Shown: positions 8,276 to 16,575, counted from the stretch's first letter. The stretch: 64,000 bases of DNA from Gammaproteobacteria bacterium (GCA_012103455.1 WLWT01000001.1:1536001-1600000), one strand, 5' to 3'. Numbers and translations: made by a program. Notes: generated from the letters alone by a model not told the origin.

Positions 8276-9380
8276 CTTCGGCAAAAAATTACCCGACACA
8301 AATTAATAAAATGTGTTATAGTGATGCTATGAAAAAGACAGACGGTCGCTCACTGCCCCATTCCGCGCGAGAAGCCATCCGCAGGCACGCGGTTGCGCAA
8401 GTATTATCGGGTGAAAGCCCTGAAAAAGTAATTAAAGCCCTCGGATTTCATCGTTCTTGCATTGACGATTGGTTATCCAGATATGAGCAAGGTGGTGAAC
8501 AGGCGCTGTCCACCGGCAAGATCACGGGTCGCCCAAGAAAGTTTCCCGATGAATATGCGGATCGCTTACGTGAACTAGTTAAAACGAATCCGTTGCAATT
8601 GGATTTTCACGATGCCTTGTGGACACGCTCGATGATTCAGATATTACTGAAAGATAAATTTGGCATCGAGGTCAGCGAGCGCTCGGTGGGCAATATCCTG
8701 TCTCGTTGGGGGATGAGTGCGCAGCGCCCTGGGTTTAAGGCATACGAGCAAAACCCTGATCAGGTTAAGGTATGGTTAAAAGAAACTTGGCCTGAAGTAC
8801 AACGAGAAGCGAAAAGGCGCCGAGCGCGGGTCTATTTTGGCGACGAATCGACGATCCGGTCGGATTATCATCGTGGTACCACTTGGGGGGTACGGGGTGA
8901 TACGCCAGTTGTAGCGAAAACGGGTCGGCGCTTTAGCGTGAATAGGCTGTCAGCCGTTTCGCCGAAAGGTCACCTGCGTTTCATGGTAACTGAATCACGG
9001 GTAACCGCAGACGTTTTTATCGACTTTCTAAGGCGTTTGTTGCACAACGCCAAGCGATCGGTCTATTTGATTGTTGATGGCCATCCCATTCATCGAGCCA
9101 AGAAAGTGCAAGAATTTGTCCGCAATAGCCAAGGTAAGCTCACGTTAGTATTGTTACCGCCGTATTCACCGGAACTCAATCCTGATGAGCTAGTATGGCA
9201 TCATGTAAAAAGCCAACGAATTGGGCGGACAGTGGTGGCTACAAAGGAGCAACTGATGGCCTTGGCTCGTTCGGTGTTGCACTCACTGCAACAGAATACG
9301 CAAATAATTAAACGGTTTTTCTATGAAAAGCATGTCAGATATATTCTGAATTAATGTCGGGTAATTTTTTTCCGAATTAG
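8276..9380 (+). mobile_element. IS630-family insertion sequence, complete
   Basis: A 1105-bp element with inverted ends sharing AAAAAATTACCCGACA and flanked by the TA duplication (8274-8275 and 9381-9382) expected of IS630/Tc1-mariner transposons. The target was the TIR-like gene; the pre-insertion frame can be rebuilt exactly. It carries one transposase gene reading against the target gene. Confidence 0.93.
8329..9354 (+). CDS. IS630-family transposase
   Basis: 341 residues. The N-terminal helix-turn-helix region, residues 10-70, recognises the ends and contains the GRPRK AT-hook-like motif at 67-71. The DDE catalytic core has Asp172 in FGDES, Asp250 in IVDGHPIH and Glu287 in SPELNPDELVW. 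It looks intact and probably active. I chose ATG 8329; longer upstream starts run into the inverted repeat and the interrupted host gene. It inserts at TA dinucleotides. Confidence 0.93.
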   Translation: MKKTDGRSLPHSAREAIRRHAVAQVLSGESPEKVIKALGFHRSCIDDWLSRYEQGGEQALSTGKITGRPRKFPDEYADRLRELVKTNPLQLDFHDALWTRSMIQILLKDKFGIEVSERSVGNILSRWGMSAQRPGFKAYEQNPDQVKVWLKETWPEVQREAKRRRARVYFGDESTIRSDYHRGTTWGVRGDTPVVAKTGRRFSVNRLSAVSPKGHLRFMVTESRVTADVFIDFLRRLLHNAKRSVYLIVDGHPIHRAKKVQEFVRNSQGKLTLVLLPPYSPELNPDELVWHHVKSQRIGRTVVATKEQLMALARSVLHSLQQNTQIIKRFFYEKHVRYILN

Positions 9381-9681
9381 TATATAGGGTATCTCTGATA
9401 CTAGAAGATATTTCCCAATCTACGTGTTTTCTCTTCCACGTATCTGAGCCTATCAGAACCACGGTAACGCTCGCACTACGAATGAATTCATCACGAATTT
9501 TTTGACGGATTGTTTCCGTCTTCGAATATGGATCAATATCACCATCGCTCACGGCTTTTGTTTCTAGAACATTAGAAACGCCTGAGAAAAGTCGTTCGAA
9601 CTTTAGTTTGTAGGCCTCATCATTGTCGTGATGGTAGCTAATGAACACATTGTGACGATTACTCATCCATAAACTCCTTTT

Positions 9682-9822
9682 GGGCACCTGCTAAAAATGC
9701 ACTTTTTCCGCGCTTGCGGCGTCAGCGCCGTGCTCGAATCCTCAGGTATCACCTATACACTGCGGTTCTGCGCGCGGTGCTTCCTTGCACTCACGAAAAA
9801 ATGACTAGTTTTAGAGGCGCCC
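9682..9822. mobile_element. MITE copy B, intact but without target duplication
   Basis: 141 bp, same orientation as copy A, with ends GGGCACCTGCTAAAAAT and (inward) GGGCGCCTCTAAAACT. Flanks TTTT and GACA do not match, so one side was rearranged after insertion. It lies between a small membrane-protein gene and the TIR-like gene, both on the minus strand. Confidence 0.88.
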
Positions 9823-9840
9823 GACAGCTCAAATTTGGCC

Positions 9841-10503
9841 TCAAGGACGCCGCCGCATGTTTCCGCCGCCCCACGACTTCTTCGGATCTGTCAGGTCCAG
9901 TTCCGGGAAAATGTACTTTGGCGTAACTTGAATCGCTCCTTGCGGGATTTTTTCGTACGGTGTCACTGTTGGAGCCTGCCACTTACCTGTAAGAGGATCT
10001 ATTTCAAAGGTCCACTTTTTTCCGTCTTCCAGGTACCACTCACGCTTTAGCTTACCGTCTTCATAGATGTCCAACCGCGCTCTAGGGTCGGTTGGAGCCC
10101 TCCACTGCAATGATTGCGCGTGCGCGCTGGCAATCAGCCTCGGGTAGCGAGCGGCCGCGAGCGGCTCTTCTCGCAATGGTGATGCAAACCACTGACTACT
10201 GCTACCGTATCGGACATAGACATCGCCGCCTTCATAGACCTGAAACTGCATACTGACGTTTCCGACTTCGGTCTTCACCGGCACTTCAGCGCTGGCCAGA
10301 GGGCTCTTCCCAAAGTGCCGTTTGAAAAGAGATTGGTTGGTTCTTTCCGCCTCCGATCCGGGGATCTTCATGACGGCTTTGTACACATCGACACCCGAGT
10401 TTATCAAGGCAGGGACCACGAGCAGAACTCCGGTTAACCCTACGATGACCTTTGCGAGCTTCCCGAATGGTGCATAACTGTATGTCGGCTGTATCTCACT
10501 CAT
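9841..10503 (-). CDS. hypothetical membrane-anchored protein
   Basis: 220 residues from the ATG at 10503, which has GGAGG 7 nt upstream. It has one N-terminal transmembrane segment (about residues 15-35) after a short tail, then a soluble domain with conserved-looking aromatic strands (RLDIYEDGKLKREWYLED, WTFEIDPLTGKWQAP). It is not a family I recognise. It is upstream of, and co-oriented with, the interrupted TIR-like gene, so the two may have been one operon; the C-terminal domain probably faces the periplasm. Its base composition is close to the neighbours'. Confidence 0.55.
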   Translation of the reverse strand: MSEIQPTYSYAPFGKLAKVIVGLTGVLLVVPALINSGVDVYKAVMKIPGSEAERTNQSLFKRHFGKSPLASAEVPVKTEVGNVSMQFQVYEGGDVYVRYGSSSQWFASPLREEPLAAARYPRLIASAHAQSLQWRAPTDPRARLDIYEDGKLKREWYLEDGKKWTFEIDPLTGKWQAPTVTPYEKIPQGAIQVTPKYIFPELDLTDPKKSWGGGNMRRRP

Positions 10504-10667
10504 TCTAACCTCCGATTCTCTTACACATCCGTTCTGCATTTCCGGTGAAACGGATATTCTGCGCAGCCGCACGAAGAGTTAAACGTAGCGGGCGCTGCGC
10601 CACTACAGGCAGCGCGCTCAATCGCGTGCGCTTTAACGTTTTGTTGAACTGACCGCCACCGGATAGT

Positions 10668-10715
10668 GCCGGGCCACGCCGATGGCAAAGCGCCGGGCCA
10701 CGCCGATGGCAAAGC
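10668..10715. repeat. 24-bp perfect tandem duplication
   Basis: Two head-to-tail copies of a unit starting GCCGGGCCACGCCGATGG and ending CAAAGC (10668-10691 and 10692-10715), in a stretch without intact genes. Confidence 0.9.
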
Positions 10716-11189
10716 AATGGGGTTTCTATGCGCCCGTGGCCTACAACGGCGGCACGTGTGCCTATAGCGGGGCCGATCACCGTCCTCTCGTTACACGCCC
10801 CGGCGATTGATGTCGCGCGGGTTGTCGAGAAGGGCGGCGGTTTTGAGGGGTTTGGGGCCATACCTCACCTCAGCGCACCCAGTGCCTTCGCCGCCTGTTG
10901 TACCCGCTTGTACTTTGATTGTCATCCCCTGCCCTCTAGGCCTTATTGAGACCCAACGATTTGCTTGAGAGGCTGGAACATTCGCGTAGTGAATGGGCCG
11001 GTCCGGCGCAAAAAGCATTGTTGGACGCGGTACCGGCCGTAGGCGCACCTTAACTGCTGGAATAGCAATCCGTGTGTTTGCCTTGGCGGGTCTTTCCGAC
11101 CGCGTAGGGAATCGGCACGCGCAGCGTCCTAGCTGTCCCCTGGAGCCACCTTTATAGATTGATCGTCCTGTCTTCTGTGAACTTGATTC
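10716..11189. other. gene-poor stretch with a decayed C-terminal coding scrap
   Basis: No intact gene is visible. On the plus strand, about 10941-11052 encodes PNDLLERLEHSRSEWAGP followed by AQKALLDAVPAVGAP and a stop, which looks like the C-terminus of a lost protein that I cannot name. Upstream, 10504-10667 holds a GTTAAAC...CTTTAAC hairpin of uncertain meaning. Confidence 0.4.
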
Positions 11190-11316
11190 ATAACGGCTAG
11201 GTAGCTATCAGTGAAGGCGGGACATGCACCTGCGGGTTACGAATATGGAGCCAGTAGCACACGACGCTCACCCACATACGTTCGAACCCGCAGGTGCGCC
11301 CGAGCTCGTTATGTTG
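11190..11316. other. attC-like imperfect palindrome downstream of the Fic gene
   Basis: Read with the Fic gene (minus strand) it begins CATAAC next to GCCCAAC and ends GTTATG. The two arms pair as CACCTGCGGGTT-CGAACGTATG against CATATTCGT-AACCCGCAGGTG. Length about 125 bp. The layout (inverse core, long paired arms, inverse core, directly after a cassette gene's stop) matches a large attC site of integron cassettes. The core at one end is not canonical, so the call is tentative. Confidence 0.4.
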
Positions 11317-11336
11317 GGCGCAATGCGCGCTCCTGG

Positions 11337-12710
11337 CTAGGCGCTGAAATGCTTGCTGACAACATCCTCGAAGAATCGCCGGCCGAATTCCTCGACACGC
11401 CCTGAATCGATGTTATTTGATTTACCACGAACCATAAATCTCTCTTCGCTCATCGAGTAACCGATCTCCACGAGATCGGGCACATTAGGCGCTGTTATCG
11501 TGTCGAGGCGTTCATAGTGATAGGAGTTTGGAGGATCTTCTCTAGCAACATGCAGGGTAACATCACATCGGCCATGGAGCTTAGAGTGAGCGTATCCAAA
11601 GAACATCAGATAACGAGCGGTTTTGTCGCCGTTGCGAAAATCGATTCGGAAGAACCATGCTCTTTTCGCTGACTCCCCTAACTTAAGCGCCGAATATTTT
11701 TCGAATTCCAGGTTACCGAAGTCCTTGAAGTAGACATCGCCAAAGTCTGCCGCCTCATGCAAAGCGCCTGCTGTCTGCCGTAAATGGCTCTTGAGGAGCT
11801 CCATGGCATTGCGCCAGACTTCGTACTCATTTCTTGCCTTGTTGCGCTCCGGCTGGGTGAACTTCTGCGCCAACGACTGCGCCCATTCGTTCCGTTCACG
11901 TTGTTCTTCGGCGGCTCGCTCGTACTCCTCCAAGCTCTCGTCGATGCATTCGGAGAGCAATTCCATAAACGGAGTCGGATCGGAACTCTGCGACGCTTCA
12001 AGTGCATCGTAGTACCGTAATCGGTCTTCCTTCGACACAATGGCGATCGGGTAGCCGTACCGCATCAGAATCAGATTCATCAGCAATCGTGCAACGCGAC
12101 CGTTGCCGTCGATGAAGGGATGAATGGTCACAAACCAAGTGTGAGCAACTGCGGCATTAAGCAACCCTGCCGCTGTCGTGAAAGAGGTCAGTTCCGGTAC
12201 CACGCTCGCGCTCTTCAACCACTCCGCGAACTCGCTCATTTGCGCAAAGACTGACTCCGGCCCCGGAGGCCGATAGTCGGAGCCGCTAATCTCCACCGTG
12301 ACGGTTCGATAAGCGCCAGCGTTCTCGTCGTCTACTCCCTTAAGAACCAAGTGATGCAACTCCCGTATGTCTGCTTCAGTTATCGCACGCACCCCGTCAC
12401 TTGCCAGGTCCTCCAAGAGGTCAAGGGCCGCAGACAAATTGCGAGCCTCCGCCTGATCCTTTAGCGGCTTGCCAGTGAGTGTTAGTCCTAGTTCGACTAC
12501 TTGCCGAGTTTCACCTACGTCGAGAATGTTTCCTTCGATAGCGTTCGAGTGATAGATGCTCTTGAGCCGAAAGAAGCGGCGGATCCGGTGGAGCACTTCT
12601 GGCGAGAGTTGCCCCGCTTCCCGCATCTGACGCACTCGGCGTGTTAGTGTCTCTAGCGAGTTCCGTTGGAACTCCTCGAAGCTGTACGGTGTGCCTTGTA
12701 TATCGAGCAC
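11337..12710 (-). CDS. Fic domain protein (class II, N-terminal inhibitory motif)
   Basis: 457 residues. Fic core HPFIDGNGRVARLLMN (residues 197-212) contains the catalytic histidine and the phosphate-binding GNGR, so it should transfer AMP or another nucleotidyl group to a target hydroxyl. The inhibition-helix motif SNAIEGN (55-61, S/TxxxEG/N) lies N-terminal: class II, with Glu59 blocking the ATP site. The region after 290 is a separate charged, partly coiled domain that may choose the target. The start is GTG at 12710 without an obvious Shine-Dalgarno, common for cassette genes. attC-like sites flank it on both sides. Fic proteins act as toxins, regulators or effectors; no antitoxin gene is adjacent. 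Confidence 0.88.
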   Translation of the reverse strand: MLDIQGTPYSFEEFQRNSLETLTRRVRQMREAGQLSPEVLHRIRRFFRLKSIYHSNAIEGNILDVGETRQVVELGLTLTGKPLKDQAEARNLSAALDLLEDLASDGVRAITEADIRELHHLVLKGVDDENAGAYRTVTVEISGSDYRPPGPESVFAQMSEFAEWLKSASVVPELTSFTTAAGLLNAAVAHTWFVTIHPFIDGNGRVARLLMNLILMRYGYPIAIVSKEDRLRYYDALEASQSSDPTPFMELLSECIDESLEEYERAAEEQRERNEWAQSLAQKFTQPERNKARNEYEVWRNAMELLKSHLRQTAGALHEAADFGDVYFKDFGNLEFEKYSALKLGESAKRAWFFRIDFRNGDKTARYLMFFGYAHSKLHGRCDVTLHVAREDPPNSYHYERLDTITAPNVPDLVEIGYSMSEERFMVRGKSNNIDSGRVEEFGRRFFEDVVSKHFSA

Positions 12711-12778
12711 GGAACGATTCGGTCCGACCTACTGTGCAGGTTTTCTAGTCTGGTAACGCAGAGGACCGGCCTCAAACC

Positions 12779-12842
12779 GCCCAACGGTGGAGTGCAGGGG
12801 CGCGCAGCGAAGCGGAGCATCCCTTGGAGCCCGTTGTTGGGC
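12779..12842. other. attC-like site upstream of the Fic gene
   Basis: A 64-bp element bounded by perfect inverse cores GCCCAAC (12779-12785) and GTTGGGC (12836-12842), which fit RYYYAAC and GTTRRRY. Between them are two imperfectly pairing arms (GGTGGAGTGCAGGG; CCCTTGGAGCCC) and a central GC-rich spacer. Size and cores fit a short integron attC. No integron integrase gene is in the window. Confidence 0.5.
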
Positions 12843-12957
12843 GAGGGTCCTCACTACGCCAACGAACTTCGTGACCCACTGCATATCGACAGCGCTGAAA
12901 CTCACACAATCGACTTCCTACCTTACTGCTCCATCAGTTTGTCTACGTACACTAGAG

Positions 12958-13055
12958 GGCACCTCTAAAAATTACGATTTTGACATTTCGCTAGAGCGTA
13001 AGTGACTGATTTTATTGATCATCAGATTTCAGAATGTGGATTATTAGAGATGTCC
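12958..13055. repeat. 98-bp element with the MITE-type terminal repeat but a different interior
   Basis: The left end GGGCACCTCTAAAAAT is identical to the MITE terminus; the right end read inward is GGACATCTCTAATAAT (12 of 16 match). The AT-rich interior shares nothing with the 141-bp family. It is probably a remnant of the parent insertion sequence or a sister miniature element. Confidence 0.55.
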
Positions 13056-13087
13056 AGGATTACAACCATTTTACGCGCACACCTAAC

Positions 13088-13182
13088 GAGGCTGTAAAAA
13101 CCTTCTTTTCAAATTTCCAATCTAATAAAATCAATTACTTACACAGTAATAAAATGATGGTTTTGGGTTTTTCTACAGCCTC
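13088..13182. repeat. short inverted-repeat element, IS427/IS1031-like ends
   Basis: A 95-bp AT-rich segment with ends GAGGCTGTAAAAACC and (inward) GAGGCTGTAGAAAAACCC, flanked by AAC on both sides (possible 3-bp target duplication). A lone similar end, GAGCCTGTAGAAAAAT, lies near 14781. There is no coding capacity. Confidence 0.55.
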
Positions 13183-13280
13183 AACGCCTCACATCACTGG
13201 CAGCAAAAGCAAAGAGAGGAACGAGCAGCGCTTTTTGCTATCCGAGTGCATGTGATTATTAGCCTTTCAGGCTAGAAGAA

Positions 13281-13688
13281 CTATATCAAAACACTTTTCA
13301 GGCCTTGGAGCTTATCGATAACCGTAGCCATTCCGCTAACGACTTTTTCTACTTTTTTCGTAGTCTCTTCGATCGCTTTAAGACGCTCCAAGTCATCTTC
13401 TAGCTGTTGATTGACAGCGCTGATGCTAGCAAGCAAATCATCGACGTCCGAAGCATTCTCTAATGCATCAACTGTGTCCAATGCTAATGCTTCCATAGCT
13501 TCAGCCAATTCACCTCTAGTCGCAGCAATTTCTTTGCGGCGCTTTACTTCCTCCGGTGTTAACTGCTTTCCCTCTACAAATGCTTTTCGCTTTAGAGCGG
13601 AGCGTTCCGCGGCAAGTGCTTGGTCAAGAGCAAAAATGGCATGCAATTCAGTTTCAAAACTTTCTTTGACTTGTGCGATGGTTGTCAT
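13281..13688 (-). CDS. coiled-coil protein of unknown function
   Basis: 135 residues, almost entirely helical with heptad-like spacing. Charged N-terminal helices (residues 1-75) are followed by an acidic stretch (DVDDLLAS) and a Lys/Glu-rich helix to the end. No signal peptide and no family recognised. ATG at 13688 overlaps the TGA of the lipoprotein gene upstream (ATGA), and its GGAGG lies inside that gene's last codons, so the two products are made together. It may be a cytoplasmic partner of the lipoprotein, or the pair may be part of a small cell-envelope or contact system. The lower GC than neighbouring metabolic genes suggests acquisition. Confidence 0.6.
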   Translation of the reverse strand: MTTIAQVKESFETELHAIFALDQALAAERSALKRKAFVEGKQLTPEEVKRRKEIAATRGELAEAMEALALDTVDALENASDVDDLLASISAVNQQLEDDLERLKAIEETTKKVEKVVSGMATVIDKLQGLKSVLI

Positions 13689-14683
13689 GATTGACCTCCG
13701 TTATTGGCGCTATCTGACTTCTTCTTAAAAGCGTCTACTAAATCTTTGATTTTCTTAGCTTCTTGTTCCAGTCGCTCGATGGCCGAAGCTACATCAACCA
13801 ATGTGGTCTTCTTGTTGTCCTCTCCATTAAGCTGTTTTCTCAGTTCTTCATGTGCGCTCTCGAATGCTTTGAGGGGATTGGCCGCTTGGGCCTTAAGGGC
13901 GACTTCATAATCGGCGGCGGCTGAAACATACATACCAACAGAACTTTCGGTAATAGGATTGGCGTCGTAATTTTCTTGACTTTTTACAAATGCACTATGA
14001 AATCCGGCAAATTCAGCAAGTTTTTGGCTTTGTGCCGCAATAGCATAGAATTTGGTCAAATCTTTTATTGATTTATGTGCATCGCGTGTAGCTTTTGCTA
14101 AGGCTTCAGTTTTGACGTGATCAACGTACTTATCAGTAATCCATCCAATAAGTCCTACTATAGGCTCTTTGTACTCGGTAATTTTATTCGTTTTGCCGGT
14201 GTCGTTTCCATTCTCTTTAGCCAGTTGATTAGAGATTTCTTCTAGACTGCCTAAAGTTGCATTTGCGCTTGCAGTGACCTTGGCTGCTGTATCCGCTTCA
14301 ACAATCGACTTCAGATTGCCGACATAAGTTTTAACAAGCTCAAGAGCTTTTAGTCCCTTCGGCATACTTGACTGAATAGGGTAGGCACTGACGAGGATAA
14401 GTTTGCCAGTGTCGGCCTTTTGTACTATCAGCGAACATTTTTCTTTGCCAGCAGCGCATTCATTGCCTGCTGTATCAAGTAGCAATTTTCCTGCAGCTAC
14501 ATTTTTTTTTAATTCTGTGTTTTGCCTCGCAGTAATATCGGCGTCAATGGCTTGGATAGAAGTTGCATAATCGTTAATAGCCTTGTCCAATTTTATAACA
14601 AAATCTGAATAGTCTACGGTAGATGCGCACCCACCGAGAGCAAGAGTCGTACTAAGCGCAATCGTGTATGACTTCATTTTCAC
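13685..14683 (-). CDS. predicted lipoprotein of unknown function
   Basis: 332 residues from the GTG at 14683, chosen because GAGGAG lies 9 nt upstream. The protein then begins MKMKSYTIALSTTLALGGC, a lipoprotein signal with the lipobox ALGG-C, and should be anchored in the envelope. The mature part is long, helical and charged (residues 30-330), with no recognised domain. It is coupled to the downstream coiled-coil gene. The base composition is AT-richer than the surrounding catabolic genes. The pair lies in an island with Fic, TIR and miniature elements, so a transferred origin is likely. Confidence 0.6.
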   Translation of the reverse strand: MKMKSYTIALSTTLALGGCASTVDYSDFVIKLDKAINDYATSIQAIDADITARQNTELKKNVAAGKLLLDTAGNECAAGKEKCSLIVQKADTGKLILVSAYPIQSSMPKGLKALELVKTYVGNLKSIVEADTAAKVTASANATLGSLEEISNQLAKENGNDTGKTNKITEYKEPIVGLIGWITDKYVDHVKTEALAKATRDAHKSIKDLTKFYAIAAQSQKLAEFAGFHSAFVKSQENYDANPITESSVGMYVSAAADYEVALKAQAANPLKAFESAHEELRKQLNGEDNKKTTLVDVASAIERLEQEAKKIKDLVDAFKKKSDSANNGGQS

Positions 14684-14957
14684 TGATGTGTTCTCCTCAA
14701 AAAATTTGCCATAGAAAAGCATTGATTAGACTGTTTATCTTTTACGCTAATTTGAGGCATGTATCTAATTATTAGATTAACGAGCCTGTAGAAAAATCAA
14801 TTTTAGACCAAAGCAGCAGATCGCGTCGTTTTGAGTAATATAAATAAATATCAATTTCATTGACAAGCACAAATTTGGATTTGCAGAATAATTCAATATT
14901 ATAATATTACGCTTCATTTGTTTTCTCAGCTTGTCCTTTTTTTCTGATAATTTTTTA

Positions 14958-15248
14958 GGGTAGCTCTAAAAATAGTAATTTTTTCGTGAGTGCAAGGAAG
15001 CACCGCGCGCACAACCGCAGTGTATAGGTGATCACTGCTGTCCCACAAAATAGTTAAACACAGCGTATAACCTATCGATTTCCATGAAAGATCGACTATG
15101 GCATTGTGTTTGAGGCATGAAAACAGTTTTTCCAAAAAATTTCAAGGGGTTGGTATGCTCTATGGGACAGCAGTGATAGGTGATACCTGAGGATTCGAGC
15201 ACGGCGCTGACGCCGCAATTGCGGAAAAGTGCATTTTTAGAGGTGTCC
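14958..15248. mobile_element. MITE copy C, interrupted by a second miniature element
   Basis: Reverse orientation relative to copies A and B. Ends are GGGTAGCTCTAAAAAT and (inward) GGACACCTCTAAAAAT. Removing the nested 143-bp element and one 9-bp duplication leaves 139 bp, the family length. Flanks TTTA/TTTT are a near match to a 4-bp duplication. Confidence 0.88.
15033..15175. mobile_element. nested 143-bp miniature element with 9-bp target duplication
   Basis: Perfect 13-bp inverted ends CACTGCTGTCCCA, flanked on both sides by ATAGGTGAT (15024-15032 and 15176-15184), a 9-bp duplication of MITE sequence. It is too short for a transposase and is therefore non-autonomous. The long duplication points to an IS4-superfamily type of parent, not the one that moved the host MITE. 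Confidence 0.9.
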
Positions 15249-15390
15249 TTTTGCCATAGCGGCGGTAGAACTGGTTCTTTTTATAGAGCTGGATTGAACC
15301 ATGCACTAGAAGCTGAGATTAAACGCAGTCAGCGTAGGATATAGTGCTTCACTTCTCTACATATGCACTTTTACAGACCGGAGATACACT

Positions 15391-16164
15391 TTGGACAAAA
15401 ACCTTTTCGGCTTGAGTGGCAAAATCGCTCTCATCACCGGCGGCAGCCGCGGACTTGGCCGTGAGATGGCGCTGGCTTTCGCCGACTTTGGCGCCGATGT
15501 CATCGTCACCAGCCGCAAGTTGGACAATTGCGAGGCGGTGGCGCGGGAAGTGCGCTCGCGCGGGCGCAAAGCTTTAGCCCACGCCTGCCACATCGGTCAA
15601 TGGGAACAGATCGGCGAATTGGTTGACGCGGCGTATGCGCAGTTCGGCCAGGTGGACGTGCTGGTAAATAACGCCGGTCTATCGCCACTCTATCCTTCGC
15701 TCACCGATATTTCGGAGACCCTGTTCGACAAAGTGGTAGCGCTTAATCTAAAAGGACCTTTTCGTCTGAGTGCGCTCATCGGCGAGCGGATGGCCGCCGC
15801 CAACGGCGGTTCGATCATCAATGTGTCCAGTACCGCCGCGGTTACGCCAAGTCCCTCCGCGGAGCCCTACGGCGCGGCCAAAGCGGGTTTGAACGCGCTC
15901 ACCCGATCCCTGGCTTATGCTTACGGCCCCAAGGTAAAGGTAAATGCCATCATGCCAGGGCCGTTCCTTACCGACATATCCAAAGCATGGGATATGGAGA
16001 GGTTCCAGGAGCGGGCGCAGAGGATGGTTCCTCTTCGCCGCGGTGGGCAGCCGAACGAGATCGTTGGCGCCGCGCTTTATTTCGCCAGCGACGCCTCCAG
16101 TTTTACCACCGGCTCGGTGCTAGCCGTGGATGGCGGTGGGCAGGGATCGCGCATGTTGGAGTAG
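15391..16164 (+). CDS. short-chain dehydrogenase/reductase (SDR)
   Basis: 257 residues, classical SDR. Cofactor motif TGGSRGLG (16-23), NNAG at 93-96, catalytic Ser146/147, Tyr160 and Lys164 in the order S...YxxxK. It oxidises or reduces an alcohol/ketone with NAD(P); the C-terminal half is typical of 3-oxoacyl-ACP-reductase-like enzymes. The start is TTG at 15391 with GGAG 8 nt upstream. It stands in front of alcohol dehydrogenase, RidA and other oxidative genes on the same strand. The substrate is not assignable. Confidence 0.9.
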   Translation: MDKNLFGLSGKIALITGGSRGLGREMALAFADFGADVIVTSRKLDNCEAVAREVRSRGRKALAHACHIGQWEQIGELVDAAYAQFGQVDVLVNNAGLSPLYPSLTDISETLFDKVVALNLKGPFRLSALIGERMAAANGGSIINVSSTAAVTPSPSAEPYGAAKAGLNALTRSLAYAYGPKVKVNAIMPGPFLTDISKAWDMERFQERAQRMVPLRRGGQPNEIVGAALYFASDASSFTTGSVLAVDGGGQGSRMLE

Positions 16165-16173
16165 CGCAGGGGC

Positions 16174-16432
16174 TCACTGTAAGCTTTCGTAGGCGGCGGT
16201 CATGCTGGCGAACACGGTAGCGGGGCACGATATGTACGCGCAGTATGGTGGCTAGCGGCGGCGTGGTCCTGAAGGTCTTATCGCTATGCCAAATGTCCGC
16301 GAGGGGCCGCGGACTATCAGCGCCATTACCGGGAACGACGAGTTCGGACGGCTCATCACCAGAGGGTGAAAACGGACCGACGGTCAGCTCTGCAAAACGG
16401 CGGCCGCCGGCGATATGTTCCAGCGCGAGGGC
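16174..16432 (-). pseudogene. TauD/TfdA-family dioxygenase fragment, frameshifted
   Basis: On the minus strand, ALALEHIAGGRRFAELTVG, then DIWHSDKTFRTTPPLATIL and RVHIVP are recognisable parts of a taurine-dioxygenase-like 2OG enzyme (WHSD carries the His/Asp iron ligands). After HIVPR the frame changes and continues as TVFASMTAAYESLQ-stop, the segment that normally follows. The N-terminus and the whole C-terminal half with the distal His are gone. It fills most of the gap between the SDR and alcohol dehydrogenase genes. Confidence 0.7.
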
Positions 16433-16575
16433 GCGATTAGCAGGAACGGTTGAGAACTGCTCTTGGCCGTCTTTGGCAAAGGGACTGCCGGTACGGGAGC
16501 AGTGCGCCCGGCTGCATACAAGAGTAGGCTTGCCACCTCGATTACCGCCTGCGTTTCGCTTAGGAGGAGGCACCG

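Larger units (their letters stand above)
8014..9666 (-). pseudogene. TIR-like (MTH538/DUF1863-type) protein gene split by an IS630 insertion
   Basis: The 5' part (9666 down to 9383) encodes MSNRHNVFISYHHD, then VVLIGSDTWKRKHVDWEISS, and breaks after RDTLY. The 3' part (8273 down to 8014) resumes with NSRTGLLGILLP and ends KWIHEAFLRRKTINPSNSRD. Removing the 1105-bp IS630 element and one copy of its TA duplication rejoins them in frame (RDTLY-SNSRTGLLG), giving about 178 residues, the family's normal size. The family includes ThsB of Thoeris, whose TIR domains make NAD-derived signals; the conserved Glu (in DWEI) is present. ATG at 9666 has a strong AAAGGAG. The insertion almost certainly inactivates it. 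No ThsA-like partner is visible. Confidence 0.8.

Noticed and set aside
8014..10503. Complete Thoeris (ThsA-ThsB) system
   Set aside because: Only the TIR-like protein is recognisable; the neighbouring membrane protein has no SIR2 or other ThsA feature, so the system name is not justified.
10577..10641. GTTAAAC...CTTTAAC hairpin as a third attC site
   Set aside because: The core bases face the wrong way for RYYYAAC...GTTRRRY and the arms pair only in part; I keep it as an unexplained hairpin.
10505..10861. 118-aa frame upstream of the small membrane-protein gene
   Set aside because: It runs through a hairpin and a 24-bp tandem duplication, has repetitive Arg/Pro composition, and shows no domain or RBS.
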